Source of the DNA: Heliopora coerulea
Lineage: Eukaryota; Cnidaria; Anthozoa; Scleralcyonacea; Helioporidae
DNA length: 64,000 bases
Direction: 5' to 3'
Assembly (NCBI GenBank): GCA_030142905.1
Contig: JASJOG010000003.1
Location: forward strand, 3,346,001 to 3,410,000
The notes below the pieces were generated by a model. The model was not told the DNA's origin, ran no database searches, and was given only the letters and a program-made list of their open reading frames with translations. Positions 12,690 to 26,300 of this stretch are shown here, piece by piece (the stretch's first letter is position 1; every line of letters begins with the position of its first letter). A program made the translations under genes and the position numbers.

Positions 12690-13197
12690 TTTGAGGTTAT
12701 ACACTATCTAAAAGATAGAAAAAAAGCTTCTCGACATTTCGAGTGAAGGCCCTTCGTCAGGAGATTAGTAGCATGGAATTCAAAAACATGTGGGCTTTTA
12801 TAGTAAAACTAAAAAAGTGTGTCATGTGACAAAAATGAACCAATAGAATAAATGCGGTGAAAACAAACACAAAACAATGAAAGGGAAAAGCACATGACAA
12901 ATTATGACCTTCCTTCACTATTCCACATTATTATTTTCTATCCATGTGCTATTTTTTGCCTTTTTTGCTCTCTAGTTTCACATATAATTTGTCATGTGCT
13001 TTTCCCTTTCATTGTTTTGTGTTTGTTTTGACCACATTCATTCTATTGGTTCATTTTTGTCATGTGACACACTTTTTTAATTTTACTATAAAAGCCCATG
13101 TGTTTTTGTATTCCATGCTACTAATCTGCTGACGAAGGGCCTTCACTCGAAAGTTGAGAAGCTTTTTTTCTATCTTTTAGATAGTGTATAACCTCAA
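12690..13197. mobile_element. Large foldback element: inverted arms of about 215 bp
   Basis: The left arm 12690-12906 and right arm 12984-13197 are inverted copies with only scattered mismatches, separated by a 77-bp spacer. From the outer end inward they share GGTTATACACTATCTAAAAG, AAGCTTCTC, CTTTCGAGTGAAGGCCCTTC or its one-mismatch form, CTTTTATAGTAAAA, GTGTGTCATGTGACAAAAAT and AATGAAAGGGAAAAGCACAT. The word GACGAAGGGCCTTCACTCGA resembles the ends of Penelope-like elements, so two head-to-head copies of a terminal repeat are likely. Confidence 0.8.
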
Positions 13198-14260
13198 GAA
13201 CACCAGCATTCTAATATGTTATTGTTCAACTCTTGAATAATAATATCATGAATAATCCTGGTCTTATCTTGTTTCACGAAATTTGATCGATGCTTGACCA
13301 CCCATTGCAACCCTCTGGATCCATCCTTGCAACTCAAGAAACACTGAACTGGCAAAGAACATTACGATTTTCTAGTATGGGTTATTGTACAGTGTAGTTT
13401 TGCTTCAGCATGCCAATAATGTGTCTTCCCTACAATATCCTACTTCATGTACATCTGTCAATCACCATTTATCACTATTGGAGACCTGGATTGCAAGTAT
13501 CAATACAAATCATCCATCCAGTGTGAGAGGTGATTGGAAGATGTTTTTCGGGAAATTTTGGTGTGCCAAGGGCGAAGTGTAGATCGCAACTCAAGACACT
13601 GGGAATCTGGATATCCCTGACAATCAACAACAATCAACTGGAAGGTTTTTGACAGTCGATCAGTCATGGGTCCCTTAAAATCGATCGAAACAGTGATGCG
13701 ACTGGCTCCTGTTGCTTTCGTTTAGTCGATTAATTTTTCGATCATTGATTTTCATCAATTACAAAGCTGAAGAATATCATCAGAAACATGGCAGCTTACT
13801 AGTTACAACAAGAATTAAAGGAAAAAGTCACGATTTCTTGATTTTAAAAAGTCAGGAAAACAAAAGTTCTAGATTTTGATGGAACCATAAAATGGAGAAT
13901 GAAAATGTAGCCATATTCAAAAAATTTGATTAATTTTTCGTATACAAATCATGTTGACATATTTTGATTTCAAATTTATCTGAACAGATCGTGAAAAAAT
14001 AGTAAAATATCACATACCCAAGGTGAACGATCGTGTGGAAATCAATCTTATATAAAGCACAATGTAATCAAAAGTCAGCAAATAGGTCTTTCCCTCGTAT
14101 TACATTCCACTTGTCCTTCCTGTTTTCAATAAACTTCACCCGGTCCCTCAACCTTCCCAGAATTCCAATAACAAAAACTCTCGCCAGTCTCACTCCAGAC
14201 CTCACAATATTATTATTTTCACTTTTTTCGGCACTGGCTGGAAGTTGACTAGTTGAGAAA
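13198..14260. other. Upstream flank of the ZDHHC gene
   Basis: No gene found. Around 13640-13760 there is a cluster of ATCGAT/TCGATC words with partial inverted symmetry. The promoter of the palmitoyltransferase should lie within the last few hundred bases, but I see no TATA element I would defend. Confidence 0.35.
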
Positions 14261-14261
14261 C

Positions 14262-14273
14262 ATGACATTATGA
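14262..14273 (+). promoter_or_regulatory. Three-codon uORF overlapping the ZDHHC start codon
   Basis: ATG ACA TTA TGA at 14262-14273: the TGA at 14271-14273 overlaps the main ATG at 14270-14272 as ATGA. If the transcript starts upstream, every scanning ribosome meets this minimal frame first. An in-frame TGA at 14246 rules out a longer main N-terminus. Confidence 0.5.
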
Positions 14274-14390
14274 GGAAATTACTGAACGTTATAAACTGTT
14301 TAATACAAGCTGTCCAGTGGCTTCCAGTAGTTTTTATATTTGGGATTGTATTGTGGTCCTATTATGTCTATGTCGTTGTTCTCTGTATAG
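14270..14390 (+). CDS. ZDHHC20: ZDHHC exon 1: start and first membrane segment
   Basis: Encodes [20 protein letters not shown] then [20 protein letters not shown], matching the W.PV..I....WSYYAY...LC start of ZDHHC2/15/20. Ends in phase 1 at GTAAGA. Confidence 0.92.
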
Positions 14391-17300
14391 GTAAGAAACA
14401 TCTTTATTTGCTATAAACATCGTAAGTGTTACAGTGTTTACGAGATTCACAGTTGTGAAACTTTTATAGAAAGTCTGACATAACGTAATTCAATAACTTT
14501 CTTGTTCAAATCCGGCTGTCGTGCGCGTGAACGTTTTCATAAATATTGAAGCCAAATGTTCCTCTTCTGATTCTCGTTTTACAATACTTGTAAATACTAA
14601 AGATAATTTCTCACGTTTCGAATAATTACAGTGACGAAAGTATAAACCAGATGACCACGTTTTTGAACAGATAGTCATATTAGATTTCTAGAGCCATGAA
14701 TGAGGGCCACATGCCACCTTACATTGAAATATCCTTAAGAAATGGAACAAAAGAGGGCTTGACCAAACGAGAGTTGAATCACTAGCCTGACGTTTATCTT
14801 TGAACGATACCAGGGAACTTTTATGATAAAATGGAGAGTTAAATGTATGGCTCAAGTTCGTACGAAGTTCGATCACTGTTAGGCAGGATGAGTCGCAGAC
14901 TTTGACTTTTTATTAACACTTTTTCATTAACACTGACTTGAGACGAGTAAGATCGTAAAGAAAAATGAGAAAGTTGGCATTCGAACAAGAAGGAGTCAAA
15001 CAGCTGACGTCATGTCAGGAATATAAAGGTTACTTGCGTCTTGAGGTACCTAAAGTTCGACGTTTTCTTTGGACGAAAGATTACATTGGAAGAATGGAGA
15101 GCTAAAGGGTGCTCCTATGGATAATTTTTAGCAAGGGATTGGCGATTAAATAGGGATTGAAATGCATCCATACAGTAGATTGTCCAGTTGTCATTCCATC
15201 ACACGAGTTAATATCCACATCACTGAAAGTATTAAAGTTTTGACTGTGTGCTGCAGTGAATTATTTTAACCTTTTAATGCTAAGTGTCAAATATATTGGA
15301 CACTAAGAACAAAAGAATAAATGAATGAAAAAAGCAAAACAAAGAGAGTACAAAGAACAAGAAATAATTCAGGCAATAAAGGGTTAAAACTTTGTACATA
15401 CAGAATAATAAGTGTAACAACATATGTAATTTTCAGAAAAAGAATTTCTGATATTTCAAAGGTTGCAAAAAACCTTGCTACTTCATGCAAAGTTTCCAGC
15501 AATATATTATATGTAGTTTTCAAAATTTTTATTAATTGAACATCATTTTTTTAAAATCCACCAAATTTATTGGTAAAAACCTGTTCTGACATCCTCCCTA
15601 ATACTTTTAAATCCTTAAAACTTTACCAGATAAAAATCCATAGAAGAACAATATTTATTTGAAGACTCCATCAAGCAATACATGTAACTAGCTCATATTT
15701 TTAGTTCACTTTATTTTAGTAAGTCTACAGTACTGTAGATAATGCCTGATTCTCATTAGTAAACAACTCTTTACCATTAACTGACATCTCAGCTGGACTC
15801 AAGTCAGCTTCATAGACATACTATACATGCAATAGATTGGCAGATTCCTGTAGTCTTTCATATGACTTCGTCTCTGCCATGCCTGCAAATAGGATTTAGG
15901 TTCAAGTTCACTGGCATGATAACAGAAAGGGTTGCTGGCATATGAGAACATGCCCAAACAGTTATTACACAAATGTGTATGTGTATCAGTACATATGACA
16001 AGGTTCTATTATTACTGCAACTGCTATCAGACAGTAACTGCAAGACTGTAACTGTAAGACTGTAGTGTAAGCACATAAACCTTGCTGTCAGCTGGTTGGT
16101 GTGGGGCAAGTTGATAAATTCATGTTGTAATGGATAGGGGATAAGATTTTCATATATATTCATTCAACAAGAAAGTTTTAAAAGATGATGACAATATGTA
16201 CTAAGATCAAGATTAGTGAAGCGTTCTTTGAACAATGTTTTCAATGCAAGTTTTTGGCTACCAGAACTGTAACCTTCACTGGGCAATGAATAATGAAAAG
16301 TGTGAACAGGTAAGAGGCAAATGTACGTTGGGTGATATGATAGATGTAAATTCAAAATGCCTAAAATTAATATAACTACTGTACAATAAAAATCAGGCAT
16401 GAATAATGAGAATGGTATTAGTGGGGGCATTGTATATGTATTGGTAAGAAAAGCAAATATTGTTGAGTAAGTGACACCAAGTTGCTTGAAGCAATACAAT
16501 GACCATGCTGTAGTTCTATGCATAGGTCTTTTTTGTGTTTGTTTGTTTGCATGTTCAGTTGAAGCTAGTATGTAAAATACCACTTGACTGCAGAAATATT
16601 TTTATGCAACACACATAATTAAACACTTAACCTGAATTAACAGTATGAAGACTTAGAAGTTGGTAACCATCTGTACTGTTAATAAAACATCACTGGGCCA
16701 GCAATTATTGGCAGCCCAATTGGAATTAAGCTGCAGCCAGGCATATTTGTCAGCTGAAACAGGGTTTGAATTAACAGTGTGTGATGTGTAATTGGCACAT
16801 TATTGTCAAAGTTAGGAAAACTGTTTATCTCTTTTGAGATAATGCGTAAAAAGTTTTTGACAGATAGTTGGCCAAATCTTTAGACAGTAGACTCTGCATT
16901 TCAAATGAAAACTGTGTGCCACATTTACTCAAATGAATGCCTTCCTGGAATTAGAGCATCCATATGAGCAGAAAAATACTAATAAGCACCATCCTCAAAT
17001 ACCAGTAAGTACTGCATTTCTCAACCACAATGCTGTGCATATTAGAAACACTTCAGCTCTGGTGCAGTGCTTACAGTACAGTATGTGAACTGTTGTTATT
17101 TTGTTATTTTTAGAGGTAAAAAGCAGTGTTGTTTTATTCAAAAATGATGTTTTGAATGAGATTGAATAAACAATGCCCTTGAATATGTGCTGTCTTTAAT
17201 TATATGAAGCAGTGCTTTTTCAATAAATATGCTACATCTTTTTTTGTCCTTGTGCATTGAACCTTGCTAAAAAGGCGTGGGGAGAACACCAGCAATGGCC

Positions 17301-20300
17301 AAGAGGTAAATTCCTCCAAGTTGGAGAAAATATAAAACAAATACCACCCTATAAAATAATGTTAAACTTATTAGGGTACTGAAGTCTATATTCAGCTTCC
17401 ATGAGTCCAGTAAAATATCATAAGGTTAAGTGCCCCAAATTTTTCAGTCAAAATATATTTTACAAATTACCAAATACAGAAAAGAAATACAAATCATTCA
17501 CATACATTGCTATGTGTGGAACAAGAATTTCCTGTAGGTGGCACATTTCCTGCCACGTCTCCCAGCAGCAACAATGGATATAAAGCATTGAGTTTGATAG
17601 TTGATGTTGTGGACTTTGTTCTATCAAATGAATGCCATCCCCCAATTGTCTTAAACTTTTTGTTTTCTGTGCATTTACATGTATATGTTTGGGGTTTATC
17701 TTGAAACAAGATTGTTTTCTCATTTTAATAGCCTCATTTGCTGAAAGCAGTAGTTGACTCAGTTCATGCTTCAGTTTCCTTTAAAATGTATAATCAGTTT
17801 TAATCCGTATCTATTGAAATCATTAAAATCATTTGCCATTAGCAAGAATAAGTGGGGAAAGTTTACCTCTCATTGGAGTGGGTTAAAAAGCCAATGTCAG
17901 ACAGGAATTGGTTAAATAATACTGTTACTTTTATTTTGTAATATTACTCTTTGATGATATATTTAGCTATATTAAATTTTTCATATTAAATTTTATTTTT
18001 ATTTTTGCAGGTATTGTAAATAGCAACATAGAAAGAGGTATGGAATTTGTTGTTATTAAATAAAAGTCACTGCATTAAGCCTGCTTGCTGTGATCAGTTA
18101 ATATCTATGTTTGGATTTTAGAAATACCAAATAAATTTCTGTGTTTAGATACTGTGTACCAAACATGTGGGAGACTTAAGAAAAGTGTAAAAAATCTCAA
18201 GCAGCAAAGGAAGTGTTTTTAGCTTTTTTGAAAGTTGACCAACATCTAAAGTGTTTTGATTACAATATTCAAACACAGAAACCCATTTAGTATTTCTTTT
18301 ATAAAATAACAGCAGATAAAAATATTAAATTATTAACGCATTCTCCCAGAAATTGCTAACTACCATTCATACCTGTAGACAAATTTTAAAGACTGACCCC
18401 ACAACAGTCAATAAAGACTGCCTGGTCAGTAAAAATAAATCCACTTCAAATTTTAAAACAAAATAAAAAATCAAGTTAACCATTTGAAAGACAACATTTA
18501 AACAGGAGCCCTTTTTTGACACCAGCAGGTTGTTCATGCTGACTGGGTTATCCTGCTTAAATAAAAGTTTATTGTCATCATTAACATACAGTACCAAAGG
18601 TTTGGATCACAGCAACCAAATACACAAAATTCTTTTCTAAAAATGAAACTAAACTTGGAACACAAACTTCAATCAACTTTTGGCAGGAGATTGTCAGTGT
18701 TTGGGTATTCTCATCCATGCAAACAGTGTTATTAACCCACCAAGGGACAAGGACACATTTAAGTAATTTTACTCTGGCTAACACCAGATGACTTTACTTG
18801 TCACAGGGATGAGCCCTAGGCATCAAAGGGTTAACCATTCAAAGCTTATTTGCAATACACATGGAGTGTCCAAGGATAGAAAACTTTCCTTTCAAAGATT
18901 TACTGACTGAAGTATGTATGAGGATTGGCAAACACAAAAACATATAGGTGGCAATAAGCTACCACTTGACTGGCATATGAAGAATATGGAAATAAATGGC
19001 CAGGCATGGATAATATTTAGCACAAGAAAGGTTAACTTAAGAACTATGGAGCATAATTGTCTTTGTTAACTCATTAAGGGACTGGGCTCATCCACTTGTT
19101 GAGTAAAGTCATCTTGTGTTAGTGATAGTAAAATCATATACAAAGTGTGCCCTTGCCCCTAATGGGTTAAGTGTACTCACAGGTGCAGTACCGGTAGCAG
19201 ATATTCGGCCTACCTTTACATGTTCTGTCTCTTTCATGTATAAAGCAAAGTCAAAATTATCTAAATACTAATTAATCTAAATCTAATTATCTTATACTGG
19301 TACACCAATTGTGTTTTCTCAAGATGCCTCCATCTTGAATACTGGTATATAGGTCCAAAGGACATACAGTACATTATGACCTCAAAATAGCTCATGGTGA
19401 AATTGCATTCTTAATAAGATTAACTAGATAAGTTGTTTATTTTCCATCAATCTACAATATGCTTTTTGCATTCAAATTACTTGTTTTCATTTTCAGTCTT
19501 TGATAAGGTTGTAGTTGTATAGCATGGTTTTTTCCACAAGACTTTGCCCAGTGATACAAGCAAATACCATCACAGCATATCAGTTACCATGTTGGAACTG
19601 AATATATCTTAATTAAAGACCTTTCTTCCATCTTTATTTTAGTTGTGTATCTCTTGTTTTATCATGTATTTTTTATCCTTTTCCTGTGGTCTTACTGGAA
19701 AACAATCCTTACCAGTCCTGGAAGGATACCTCCCCAGGTATTGAAACGTTCTACTGCTGTACAGTAATTTGCTAAAAATATCATCGTAAATAACTAAGAT
19801 GTTCACATGTTTAACTTGTTTTATGGATACTGTTGTGTGCTTTGGTGCACATAATTATAGTGATGTTGATACTGTATAAGTTAATTATGATACCATAATA
19901 TATGAATAATATAAAAATAATTCTATCTGTTGTATTCAGATGACACTATGTGACAAAACCAGGAGAGGCAAAGGGGCCAATCATTTCTCAACAGGCTGGA
20001 AAAATTTTTTGTACAAACAAAATAGTACATATTTTTTGAAGAAAATTGACTTTTTGTGCCATATTTATGTTTTGAATGAATACTTGCTGTAAAGGAGGAC
20101 AGAAATAACAAAAAAAAGATAGAACTCAGAAATACTATGCTTTCCCACTCCAGCTAGGAGAAACATGAGGCTTCAGCCTTCTCTTATTATAATATGTGGT
20201 GCATGAATTGCATAAGGGTTTTTGTTAATATTTTAGGTACTGGAGGAAATGGGAGAAAGTATCTGGAAAGTAATAATGTAATTGTAAAGTTGTCATGTTG

Positions 20301-23300
20301 CCAGTGGTTCACAGAGGCACAGCAAAAACTTTTTTATAAAATATACACCTTATTAAATGGCACCTTATCAGATTATCTTTTGTACACATATCAATTGCCC
20401 CCCCCCTCTCTAGCCTCACTTGAGAGCAACAATTCTTTTCAGCTCCTCACACAACAAGAAGGCATGGAGGGGATAATGGATGTGCCCATAAAAGTGCATT
20501 AATTTATTAAGGGGCGGGGCTCATTCCCTTGACAGGTACAATTGTCTGGAGTTAGCCAGAGTAAAATAATAGAGTGTGCCCTTGCCCTTAATGGGTTAAA
20601 TAAGTTGCCATTAATGAGGGCCATATTTTATAAGTACCTTTAACACAGACGCGATATTATATGAAAATGGAAACTCTCTAAAACTTATCCTTATGCATGG
20701 AGCTACGTAGTTTTCTGATGTGTCCTCATTTCCATATAAAAATGCAGCCAGGACAGAGATGTTGGCAGGACACAACGTCCCGGTAGGAGTTTACTGTAAT
20801 GAATTTCAGGCATAGCGGTACAAAATCTTTCTCGAGGGCATGCATAGCGGGCCACTATTCTTAAATTTCCTGGGGGAAACTCTGTTACCAGTAGAAATGC
20901 GTGATGCTAAGTTTTAAAATGAGACTTCTTTCTTGTCATTAGCATTTAGTGCTTCCCTTTGAGATGGAAGACATGACACAGATTTTTTGCCAGATACCAA
21001 AAATTTTGCAAGTGCGTTGGTTTAGCCAATAGTGTGTAGGGCTGGGGTGCACACCCCCATGAAGAAGTGTCATCCCACACTAGAAATTTCGTTATAACCA
21101 TAATGGGATTGAGGGCAGCAAATGTGTAGTAACGGGAACGACTACGACAAAAAGATCACGCGATTCCGATGGGGTTTATTTCTGGGTGTTGTGCACGTAA
21201 TAATCAGTTGTAATTCTCATCTACGTAATAAAAGCATTCGGGTTTGTTCTTTGCGTAGTGGCCTCAAACTAAACTCATTGAAATTACTACTTGTATTTTT
21301 GTTTCCATTCTTGTTACTACGGATTTACATTCCTGAGTTGCATTCTCAGACTGATGATCTGGCTTTAAATCTGATTACTTTGTAGGAGAATATTTCCGCA
21401 ATTCTAAAATCATTCCTTTTGCATTTCTTGCGAAAACTATTGTAAACTGAACATTGCTAACGCTGGGAGACATTTGTCTGATAGATTTGCCGATTATTTT
21501 GGCTTTATGAGGGCAAAATATTAGCAAACCGGAATCGTGTTGTCAATTTGTTATCAGACAGAAAAGTTAGCCCGTCTCTTCTGAGAACGATAGCCCCAAG
21601 TAACAACGAACGGAGAGTTTCTCGTTGTTATATATGGGATCATTTAGTTTTCATTCACGTTTTATGGACATGAGTTTCATATGACTCTACCACGAACTAC
21701 TGCGTTTATTTAGTATGGAGGGATAAAAACATTAGCTCAAACAATTTTGTGTTTTAATTCTTTATTTTGTTCGCAAAGGGATGATAAGATGTAACATTGT
21801 CGGAGAGTCAGTCTTGATCCCCTGCTTTCTTTGCGTTCTTTATTTTGTTGTCTCATTGCTCAAATTGAATTTTTAGTTCCACTTATCACCAACAGATCGG
21901 CAAAGTTTAGAAGAAGCGGTAAGTAGTTTAATTGGCAAAATGTTAAAGGTTGGTAACTGCCGTCAGCATCCTATTTTCATATCATTAAGTGCTTAAATTG
22001 CTGTTTTTAGGTGAACTTTGATATAATCTACGAAGATCAAATTGAATTATAAGTCAGCAGGGCTTACATAGGTCAAATCATCAAACAGCATAAACGTTTG
22101 TTTAATTATACTTTTCGCTAGCGTAGCATGTTTGAAACGAAAACTTCACAATTAACCTACACTGCCGAAGTTAATTGAAAAATGTTGACTCGAGCGGGAT
22201 TTGAACTCGCACCTTCAGAATGATTCTGAAATAGCTTGTTTGAATTGAGCGGCATCTCCAATGCGTTTCTATGCTCTTCGTTACATACGTGTACCCCGCA
22301 CCTTGAGAGGGCACAAGAATTGTATCAAATTTACGAAAACATTCAGTTTCCATTTTGTTGCTTTAAGATAAATTAAAGCGGTTTACGTGCTTGGTTCATG
22401 CTCATACCAAAAGCCATACATAATATAACTCGGGGAGCTCGAGGAGACAACTATTTACTGACGAGTTGAATTTTATACCGTCTGTGTTATCGTTATTGGC
22501 CCGTACCATGTACTTACTGTTTAATGCTTGATAGGTGTATGTGAGAGTGGGTACTATAATAAACGTACTGCTTTTAGACGCGAGCTTATGATCATCAAGT
22601 GCTTTTGTTTGACCTCCAGTCACGTTAGTTCGACAACGAAATAAGAAACAAAAATCATACCCGCTAAAATGGCTGAGCAGTTAAAGAGCTAGTCGTGACT
22701 CAAGGCGACAAACTCTTGGGAAAAAATAGAAAAGATTTGACATTTAAAACTTCGGAAATTTAATAGATATGAGCCTTGCAAGTCCACTGACTGTTCATTT
22801 AAAATATTTCCTTGACTCTGATGATGCGCACGTGGAAGTTTGAAGATATCACAGAAGGTAGATGAACGTTCTCCAAGCTCATACCTCAGAAAAGCGATTT
22901 CTGCGCCCAAAATAGGGTCAGAAAGCTACCTTTCGTGACAACTCCAAGCTCCCACATTCGTAACATACATCTATATGTCACTGAATACCATTTTATTGTG
23001 ACTGCTGCGTAGGTAGCCCATATGCCAACAAACTTGCACCTTAGATCTTTGTCTGAATTTCGGTGGCTCAGTGGTTAGAGCGTCTCACTGGTTAGAGCGT
23101 CTCACTGGTCATCAGAAGTTTGCGGGTTCGATCTCCGTCTTGGGTTCAGAAATCGTTTTTCTGGGGTATGAGCATCACAAACGTTTGTCTGCCTTCCAAA
23201 ATACTTCCGTGGTAGCATAAGTCCTCTAGGTATTCGCAAACGCGAGAATAAAGAAAAAAAGACCACAGCTGGTATCTACACTTTTCCTATCGCGCAGTCT

Positions 23301-26300
23301 CGTCAACTACAGCTGATTACAATAAAGAGCGTTTTTAACAGTAAGAATAATGACAAAAAATTAGGAGTATAAGAATACAAAATATTTCGATCTAAAACGT
23401 AGCTATTTAGAATGCCAATTTCACGACTAATCGAGAATATTATGAAGAAGGAATGTGAGATCATAATACTTGTTTTCATTTTTGGTCTTTTCACTACATG
23501 GGAAAAACAGGTCAAAACTTGAAACAAATAACGTGCCCACTTCGTCAAAGAAAATGCAGTTAACCGGCCAATCCATTCTTGCACCAACATTCAAACGCGA
23601 AGCACCGCAGAAAAACAAAAAGAATTCGTACTACAACGTACTAAAATAATCGACTCATCAGACACTTGCAATACCTTTGCTTATAAAGAAATTCTTCACG
23701 TCAAACGACGCTCCCCATTTCTCCATAGTGGACTAAAAGCTACGAAAGAGATCCAATTATACAATTAATTGGTACCAATTTGACGTTAACGCCAACAGAC
23801 TTACGCAATTAAAATCAAAGTCTACCATTATTTATTATTGTCGTCTGTATCGCATAACTGCCAAGATTTACTCGCAGTCTGAAAATGATTTTGATTAAAT
23901 CGAAAATTACCTCGAAAAAACTGCGATTGTGATTTACCTAAATATGTAACGCACAATACATACGGTTTGTCTATCGTCCTGCTCTATTCAGAATGCGCCA
24001 TTGATACATTAAAGCTGCACCATATATTACCATACATTAATGTACCATGGTACAATAAGCTGCCCATGTTTAAACCAAAAGCCATTGCCAACCAGTAATA
24101 AAGTTATTGTTTCTTTTACTTGTGATGTACTCAATATTGAGTTAACAAGATGTTTATCTTCGGTTGTTCTCTCCTTCACTGGCTTCGTTTATAATAATGG
24201 TTGTCCACAGTTGACCAGCCACAAATTACATTTATGCCATAGTGATGTTTGATATGTTGTCGACAGGAATATGTTGACCGCACAACAGATTTCACCAGCA
24301 GGTAAAAGCTGAAAGAGGAAGATGTGAAGCAGTGCACAAAATGACAGCCGACTGCTGGCTTATTGATGGCGACAAATCACGGACACCGACTAAACATCAA
24401 CTTTGGAGACGATTTGTGACTGAAGAAGTTGTCGCTTTTTAAATACGTTTTGACTTGTCGTTAGGACAGCTTCAAGTCATTTTGCTTTAATTAAGGTGAT
24501 GTTCATTCCTTGAAAAATGTTTTGAGGAACCTAACCCTTAATGTTGGAAGCGGGACTGCCCCGTAACAAGGCATTCTGTATCCTTAGTGGAAGGTGGGTA
24601 TGAGGTTGAAACATGCCGTGGTACTCCGTTTAGTAATACTAGTTTGAATAACAATTCCAGTCAAAATCACATCGTTCTTACAACTGTAGCATCATCAGTC
24701 AGCCGTGTAAAAAGTATCAGTGGCGATGCGTCATTGTAATACTCGTGTATAGCATTTTTTTTTCTATATTATATCTTACCTAGGTCTCAAACTCTCTCTG
24801 GCCTCCTGGACATTGTCCACAGATTACATGAGATGTTTAAGCCACTGTATAATAAAATAGCAATGTATAGTAAAACTATTGATATTTATATAATAAAATA
24901 GCAGTGTATAGTAAAAATATTGTTGATATTTATTTGGTGTCTTCATTTTTCTTTCATAACGTTTAGGGAGAGAATTAAAGAATTCTTTTCAGTTCGGAAA
25001 GTACGTTTGACTAGAATTTCACACCTAGAAATGTTCTTAAATTTTCGTAGGAAAATCCGAATACTGTTCTGGAAAGTATGGCCAGGAAGTTACCAATTCA
25101 AACGCAGACAGTGTCAAAAAGTAAGTGTTTAGTTGATATTTCGTTAGACGGATTCCTTTCGATAATTTTGGTGTTATATATAAAGTATATATGTTTATGT
25201 GAAGATTAAAACTGCTCTTTCAAAAAGGTGAAAATACAAGATACACGAAGCTCTCCATGTGCGAACATGAGGCTAATTAACAATTTGAATTAAACGTAAA
25301 ACTAGTAACAAATACTTAAACGAAATTTAAGTAGTTTAAATAATATTTCAGACACAAGTTTGAGTGTTTTATCGGAAGTTCCAAACGCGAGGAAAAAATG
25401 AAAACCACGGGGCTAAGCTCCGAGGTTTTTGTTGTTTTTGAGTGTTTGTTGTCCCCAAATGAAACACAATAAACCAGTGTTTAAATTAGCTTCTCAAACT
25501 TGTATTCATATTGGTTTGTTGCATGTTTGTTACATTGATTTGAGTATGTTAATTAAGAAATGTGATCCAGATCACTAGTGATTTTCAGGTACAGGTTTTC
25601 ATTGGGTATCAAAATGCATGTATGTGATGTGGTATGAGTTCATGGATTGGCTACTGTAATTCATAAATAATTAGTGAGTTTGAGAACCTTCACGAAGGTT
25701 TGTTTACGAAGGTTCCAAATTTGGTGCACCTAATTGGACTTATTAATTATATATACCCCGTGCGCGCATCCACAGCAGGGGTAGACTAATCGGTTTGTCT
25801 GTCATTCTGTTTGTCTACCTGCCAAGAGTCTGGCCACCATGCGCACAGGTTATGTGCTCCATCAGAATACTTCTTGTTATGACTGTGATTCGGCAGGAGT
25901 GAATTATTTGATAAATAATATGTTAGGAATACCCTGACGCCCTTCAGGAAAAAAAAGTTTAACAATCATATGAGTAGTGTTAAAAGGCATGGAATAGGAT
26001 GAGAGGATATATGCAAGGAAGCAGCTGTGCACGCATTTTAATAAATAGGATCATGAAGGAGTTGGAGATCTGTTAGTGAAAGTTATAGATAAGGTCGATG
26101 TTCAAGATCCGAGTCAGCAAGAGGTTTCCTGGGCATGCAAACTGGATTCGTTTGTACCGAAAGGTTTGAGCCCTAGAGATTTTATTCAAGTATTTTATTA
26201 TTGGTTTCATGATTAATTTAAATTGTTAATTACCGTAATGTTTGTACATTCAGTTGTTTCATGCCGCTTATTGTACCGCCTTTTCCTAAGTGGTAATTAA

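Noticed and set aside
13125..13175. Hammerhead ribozyme (CTGACGA...GAAA) in the foldback arm
   Set aside because: The core words are present, but the closing pair of stem II and a convincing stem I/III with cleavage site are not.
16164..16583. 139-codon minus-strand frame
   Set aside because: No domain, inside an intron of the ZDHHC gene, composition like translated AT-rich DNA.
20194..20502. 102-codon frame in ZDHHC intron 3
   Set aside because: No homologous pattern, and the end overlaps a repeat unit.
24267..24301. Possible 35-bp ZDHHC exon (CAG acceptor, GTAAAA donor, encoding [11 protein letters not shown])
   Set aside because: Length would break the frame between exons 4 and 5, which already join in phase 0 with the expected family sequence.
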